Below, one piece after another: positions 59,391 through 64,000 of a stretch of DNA of 64,000 bases. Each line of letters starts with the position of its first letter. Position 1 is the first letter of the stretch. The notes under the pieces were generated by a model. It made no database searches. It was given only the letters and a program-made list of their open reading frames with translations, and was not told where the DNA came from. The position numbers and the translations under genes were made by a program. This DNA is from Cryptolaemus montrouzieri (Eukaryota; Arthropoda; Insecta; Coleoptera; Coccinellidae). Location: contig JABFTP020000062.1 in assembly GCA_013387265.2 (NCBI GenBank), positions 52,168,345-52,232,344 of the forward strand. The letters are read 5' to 3'.

Positions 59391-60180
59391 AATACAAAAG
59401 ATAAGAAAATTATAATAACAGGTTGAAGTATATTCAAAATACTACTTTTCAAGATACTTGGAGAAACTTTATCACAATTTAATTTTTTGATAAGTAATTA
59501 AATCACATTTATAACAATAACAAAACAAAGAACTTAATATCTGCCCATTGCTCAACGTTTCGTTGGTCACAAAGAGCTTGTACTAGAGAATCTGGCGTAT
59601 TAGACGAGACTCAGATCTGAAAGTTCTAGAAATACAGGATCATGATGAATCTCGTGATCTTGCAGGGTATTCACACTATGCTGCGAGTTTTCACTAACAG
59701 TGGCATGAAAATTTGGAGAAATAGAATAGGAGCGTTCTGTTATCAGTACTATATAAACCATTAGTGAGCCACTTTGAAATAAACCGTAGTTAATCTAATT
59801 CCTCCCTCTTCTCCTCTAGTCATGAGTACGTCAACTATCGTAACACAAGCAAACTCGATTTGTCTCAGAAAATAGATATTTCATTTTCCTGACAATGTTG
59901 GTGCCCCTGCGCCTATTGCCAACAAACTGTATGGTCCACATTTAAAACTCTAGATGCTCGGCATGGAAGATGGATTGACTGCCATTCCTGAAAGCGATTG
60001 CGGAGAAATTGCACATTTTTCGATGCACCTTAGGCTACATGTAGGGCATTTGCCACTTGAAAAGTGTTGTTATTTAAGTGTAACAATCTTTTTGAGTGCA
60101 ACGTGGAAGTGCACTTCTAGATCTTTCAGTAACTGTACCTGTTGCTAACAACGGTTTCCACGCTCTACTCCTATGGTCCT
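59391..60180. other. intron of the coiled-coil gene; LINE 3' flank
   Basis: No exon is visible. The right part (about 59900-60180) may be the 3' untranslated region of the minus-strand LINE. Confidence 0.4.
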
Positions 60181-60264
60181 ACATTACATTACATTCGTGG
60201 GGGTCGATTGGCTTGCAAGCCTTTCCGAACTGCGACCAAATTGGTCTTTCGTTCGTAACCCTTC

Positions 60265-62240
60265 TTATTCGTTTCCCTGTAGGTCTGAATCCCTTACAAA
60301 ATCAAGAATCTCCCTGGGAGCTTTCGCTTTTACTTCGTGCGGCTCTAGTTTGTCGCTACCGAAGTGTATATGTCTTTGACGGACAGTTGCGATGCAACTG
60401 CAAAGAATATGTTCGGCAGTTTCATCGCCCTCTTTACACATTCTGCATGTTGCCGTTTCCGATTTGCCCATTTTATTGAGATGGTATCTCAGTGGGCAGT
60501 GTCCAGTAAGGAGGCCTGTTGTGATCCTCAGCTCGTCCCTTGAGAGATCGAAAAGCTGTTTTGTCTTCTTTGGCGAATATTCAATGAACTTTTTCGCTTG
60601 CCTTTGGCCTGGAGTTTTCTTCAGTATTTTTCTTTGCTAGATTCTTCCCATCGTCCCAGTTCCTGTCGTCTGTGCGGCTTACTTAGACCGCAGAACGGTT
60701 CAGGTCCGATCGGTGGGATTCCAGCAGTTGATTTGGCCAGTTCGTCAGCGGCTTCATTTCCTTGTATGCCTTCGCGGCCAGGCATACAAGAAAAGTTTGT
60801 TTCCTCAGCAAGTTGCTTCAAGGATTTACGGCATTTCCAGACAGAGATGCTCCGATAACTGTGAGAATTTAGAGCTTTTATAACTGCCTGACTGTCCGTT
60901 AAAATGTAAATCTTTGCACCTTTAAGTTTCCTTCGTAGTCCCTCCTGGCAGCAAAGTGTTTCTGCTTGCATGATTGTGGGAGTAGAGCCCAGAGGCACTG
61001 ATGAAGAGTACTTGGGTCCATATATGCCTGCTCCTGTTCCATCAATGGTTTTTGATCTGTCCGTGTACCAAATGAAGGATTTTTTGTCTAATTGATTTAT
61101 TTTTCCCTTTACGATGGTGCGGTCTTCTATGACTACTTCGAAGGATGTGTGAAAATCAAACTTAAGCGGCATTATATCCGATGGTTGTGATAATATTTCT
61201 GGCGCTATGTTACCCAGAATCCCCTGGTGTCCCTTCAGATCAGCAGGTAATAGTTTTTTTTGTGTCTTGGAACCGTAATGCCGCCATCAACGCCTCCTTT
61301 TTCAATTTTATATGAAGAGGAGGGTGATTTGGGATTACCTCCAGGGCAATAGTCGGGGTGCTTCTCATAGCACCTGTTATGCCCACGCACGCTAGCCGCT
61401 GCAGGTTTTGCAGCTTGTTTTGCGTAGTTATTTCTGATGTTTTCGTCCACCATACTAACGATGCATATGTGACAATGGGTCTTATAACCGCTATGTATAA
61501 CCACTAGGTTATTTTTGGCTGTAGCCCCCAGGTCTTTCCGAAGAGTCTACGACATGCCCATAGGCACGATGTAGCCTTGGAAAGAGTTTTGTCAATTTGT
61601 AAATTCCGGTTGAGTTTCAGATCTAGGGTTAACCCTAGATACTTAGCCCGTTCCGAAAATTTCAGAGTATGTCCATTCAGAAAGGGGCTTTAAGTTCAAC
61701 TTTCTACGTCTTGTGAATGGAATTAGAATGGTTTTGTCTGGATGGATGCTGAGCCCCCCTTCAACACACCATTCATTTACGATGTTAAGGGCTTTATGCA
61801 TCAGGTTCGATAAGATTCCTTCATGCTTTCCCCTAATGATGATAACTAGATCATCAGCATAGCCTTGTGCGTTGAAGCCAGTGTTGTTCAGTTTTTCCAA
61901 GAGGCCATCAACAAGTACTGACAATAGTCGCGGCGATAGGACACCTCCTTGAAGGCATCCTTTTACTGCTGACTCCGATATTTCGGTGTCTCCAAAAGTG
62001 GCCGTTATGATCCGGCCTTTGAGCATTTATTTGATTCATTTGATGGTAGAATTGTTTTTTATGAAGTTTTATGAAACCTCTCATATGGTTGTCGAGAATT
62101 GTCTCCATTGATTTTAGGAGAAAGGAGGTTAAGCTTATCGGGCGATATGATTTAGGCTCATCTGGAGACCTCTTGCCCATTTTCGGTATAAATAATACTT
62201 TGACTTTCCTTCATGACTGGGTATGTTGCCCAAACTACTT
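60265..62240 (-). pseudogene. RNase H-bearing LINE (I/R1/LOA group), RT to C terminus, deleted
   Basis: Minus strand from about 62240: LFIPKMGKRSPDEPKSYRP (RT motif 1) and ISLTSFLLKSMETILDNHMR. At about 62040 the sequence jumps to ATFGDTEISESAVKGCLQGG, VLSPRLLSVLVDGLLEKLNN (motif 4) and QGYADDLVIIIRGKHEG with the catalytic YADD. The thumb and linker follow. The RNase H domain (61172-60700) has FIWYTDRSKTIDGTGAGIYG (YTDGSK with G to R), MQAETLCCQEGL, YILTDSQAVIKALNSHSYRS and GREGIQGNEAADELAK. The Zn knuckle TATCRMCKEGDETAEHILCS lies at 60471-60265. The palm entry and endonuclease are missing. Motif preservation suggests a fairly young deletion copy. Confidence 0.9.
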
Positions 62241-63100
62241 TTATGGAAACATCCACCAGTCTTCTAACCTAGCATTTTATTAGCTCAATTTGCACTTACT
62301 CGAGGTTATATACGTTTTCCTTCAGTTTTGATTGAAGTTGCTGTAATATCGTATCGTTCAGATAGTATACGATACATTAATCGTTGAGTAGACGAGAGTG
62401 CTTGATTCGATATGAATTTTATAAAAAAATATTCAATCCAAGAAAGAGTGTTCTTTTCTGCTAAGAGAACTACAAAATATGTAAAAAACAGTACTATAAA
62501 CATGTGGATCGCAGTATGCGATAGCATACTCATAATTCCTACTATTCCTAACGTTTTGTGCACAATGTAGTTGTACTCTCTCGTCTAAATAGATATTAAA
62601 TATATGATCCAATGAGAATGAAAAAATCGATAGGTACAGAACTCAAAAATTACGATTAAATAGAAGTCAAAATCAAATGAAATTTAGCGTTTCTTCCAGT
62701 GGATCTCTGGTGTTTTTTATCACCTAAAATATTGTAAAATTGAAAAGAAAACGACTTCAGCAAATTCAAAGATATATGAAGCTCACATAAAAAAAATTTA
62801 AAATATGAGGTTCTAGGTGTTCAAAAATCTACCGATTCATTTGTCATTTCATATAGATCGAAGCACTCGAGATATACCGAAAAAACCTGTTGAAAATTCC
62901 AGCTGTAATATATCGACAAATAGTCCTGGTGAAACAAATTTGGACTCTTTTTGTTTTCTTAACACGTTGAGTGTGGCATCCATATTCTGTACATGACATT
63001 CAGTTCGGTACGGAGTCACAATAATCTCTTCTATCTGTTCTTCTGCGAAACTGGGTAGATATTCTCGTATACTTACTTGGCGTACCACTACCATATTTTC
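62241..63100. other. no gene supported
   Basis: AT-rich. A GTAAGT at 62296 (minus strand) after a short open frame was examined as a possible exon of the coiled-coil gene and rejected. Confidence 0.4.
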
Positions 63101-63104
63101 ATGA

Positions 63105-63640
63105 AAAATTTAGCATTCAAATTTCCATTATTTTTGATGACCACATCAGTGCAGTGCAGGCGTTCAAAAAAATTTCTCCGAACACCATTATTGAACCTCC
63201 ACCGAAACCATAGGTACGTAAAAAGTTGCACCTGGAATATCTCTCATATTGACGTCTGTACACTAAAGAACATCAATCGAAATAAGAAAGATGAAATCTC
63301 AACTCATCTGTACAGAGCTGTATCCCAGTTAGCTTCTAACCAGTTGACATGTTTCCTGGCAAATTTCAACCGGGTTCTTCGATGTGCTGCGGTTAGAACT
63401 GGGCACAAGTTACGACACGAGGCTTCAAACCAATACGTTATCGTATCGCTTCATTGCTTATTTGCATTCCAATATTCTGTTGAAGTTGCATTTGAAGGTG
63501 CCTAGCATAGCGAACCGCTGTTTCAACGACGAAATTCTCCGTCATGGAACGCCGTTGTTGCTTCAGGTCATTGTTGGCCGAGTCTTTCATGACCAGTCTC
63601 CTTATACATGGAAACCTTTATGAAAACAGTTGTATAGAAC
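63105..63640 (-). pseudogene. Tc1-like transposase, decayed
   Basis: Minus strand, in order: MQISNEAIR-RIGLKPRVVT (a helix-turn-helix end, normally ISxxTIRxRLxxxGLRxRxP), a decayed RKHVNW, TDELRFHLSYFD with the first catalytic D (TDESRFxL), VYRRQYERYSRCNF, and YGFGGGSIMVFGEIFLNACT (FGGGSVMVWGGI). The reading ends near 63125 without the second and third aspartates. Multiple stops. It is the better preserved relative of 9690-10150. Confidence 0.82.
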
Positions 63641-63756
63641 ACCCATAGGCCTTAGGCCTAATCCTGTATAGGTACAAGCTACTAACCTCAACTTGGCACG
63701 AGTAAAATTTTTTAGCTGTCCCGACTGCTGTTTATTAAAACAATGCTTTTTGATGA

Positions 63757-64000
63757 AAGAAAAAATACAGTTGAAGCCAAAGCAAGGCTTTATAAACATT
63801 ATTCGGACTTTGCGCCAGAAAAATCAATGAACACAGTGGACGTCCCAAAGGGGCTGTTATCCATGACAACATTGTAAAAGGACACAAAACTGTTTTGAAT
63901 ATTCGAAAAATAACATTGATCGATATAGCTGAGAATCTAAAGATGTCCAAGGAACGTGTTGGTTTTGATTTTATTTTGAGAGAATGTTTGGGCATGCGAA
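63757..64000 (+). pseudogene. mariner transposase N terminus, cut by window end
   Basis: NTVEAKARLYKHYSDFAPEK gives the first helix-turn-helix. A deletion of about 20 codons and a frameshift lead to HSGRPKGAVIHDNIVKGHKT and ITLIDIAENLKMSKERV, the second helix-turn-helix, followed after another shift by ECLGMR, the GxGMRK motif before the DDE domain. It belongs to the DD34D mariner group. The rest lies beyond the window. Confidence 0.8.

Noticed and set aside
62296..62370. Minus-strand GTAAGT after a frame reading ILQQLQSKLKENVYNLE, as a possible upstream exon of the coiled-coil gene
   Set aside because: Phase at the donor (2) does not fit the phase-0 start of the exon at 59387. A stop lies just upstream, with no acceptor between it and the frame.

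Overview
This is 64 kb of AT-rich eukaryotic DNA, almost certainly from an insect genome (a beetle is plausible, but the order cannot be fixed from the sequence). The evidence is: spliced genes with long introns and GTGAGT donors, one exon matching the insect spinster transporter family, and a transposon load typical of arthropods: mariner, Tc1, DD41D, pogo/Tigger, piggyBac, hAT, Helitron, Penelope-like elements (PLE), CR1/L2-type and RNase H-bearing LINEs, and a copia trace. There are no operons, bacterial ribosome-binding sites, CRISPR arrays or rRNA genes.

Only two host genes can be supported, both on the minus strand. (1) 29642-29888 is the first coding exon of a spinster-like MFS transporter, ending at a GTGAGT donor; its later exons were not found. 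(2) 59242-59387 and 50014-50566 are the last two exons of an unrecognised protein with a coiled coil followed by a His/Asn/Arg/Gly-rich tail. The splice phases match exactly across an 8.7 kb intron that holds a PLE fragment, a hAT element, another PLE piece and a nearly complete DD41D transposon.

Layout. 0-1.4 kb: internally deleted Tigger element. 1.5-4.1 kb: piggyBac relic broken by a small MITE. 6.1-7.8 kb: mariner and LINE pieces. 7.8-9.0 kb: Helitron 5' part. 9.7-11.1 kb: Tc1 and a CR1-type reverse transcriptase (RT). 12.1-14.0 kb: full-length decayed Tigger. 14.5-20.2 kb: dispersed repeats and mariner pieces. 20.9-22.8 kb: PLE with inverted arms. 24.4-26.7 kb: LINE, mariner and copia traces. 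29.6 kb: spinster exon. 32.2-34.6 kb: two mariners and a PLE end. 35.3-36.9 kb: CR1/L2-type LINE with (ATT)n tail. 38.7-41.0 kb: two LINE fragments. 43.0-45.5 kb: second inverted-arm PLE, LINE RT, tRNA-type SINE. 48.0-48.3 kb: RNase H LINE. 50.0-59.4 kb: coiled-coil gene with its transposon-filled intron. 60.3-62.2 kb: RNase H LINE. 63.1-64.0 kb: Tc1 and the start of a mariner cut by the window edge.

Nearly all element genes carry stops or frameshifts. The best preserved is the DD41D transposase (56832-57889), with one visible frameshift. No new defence or metabolic system is evident. The most unusual items are the DD41D element's roughly 0.7 kb terminal inverted repeats built from tandem units, the PLEs with inverted 5' arms and hammerhead-like tail motifs, and the unassigned coiled-coil gene. 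Family calls come from reading motifs by eye, so boundaries are approximate unless terminal repeats are quoted.
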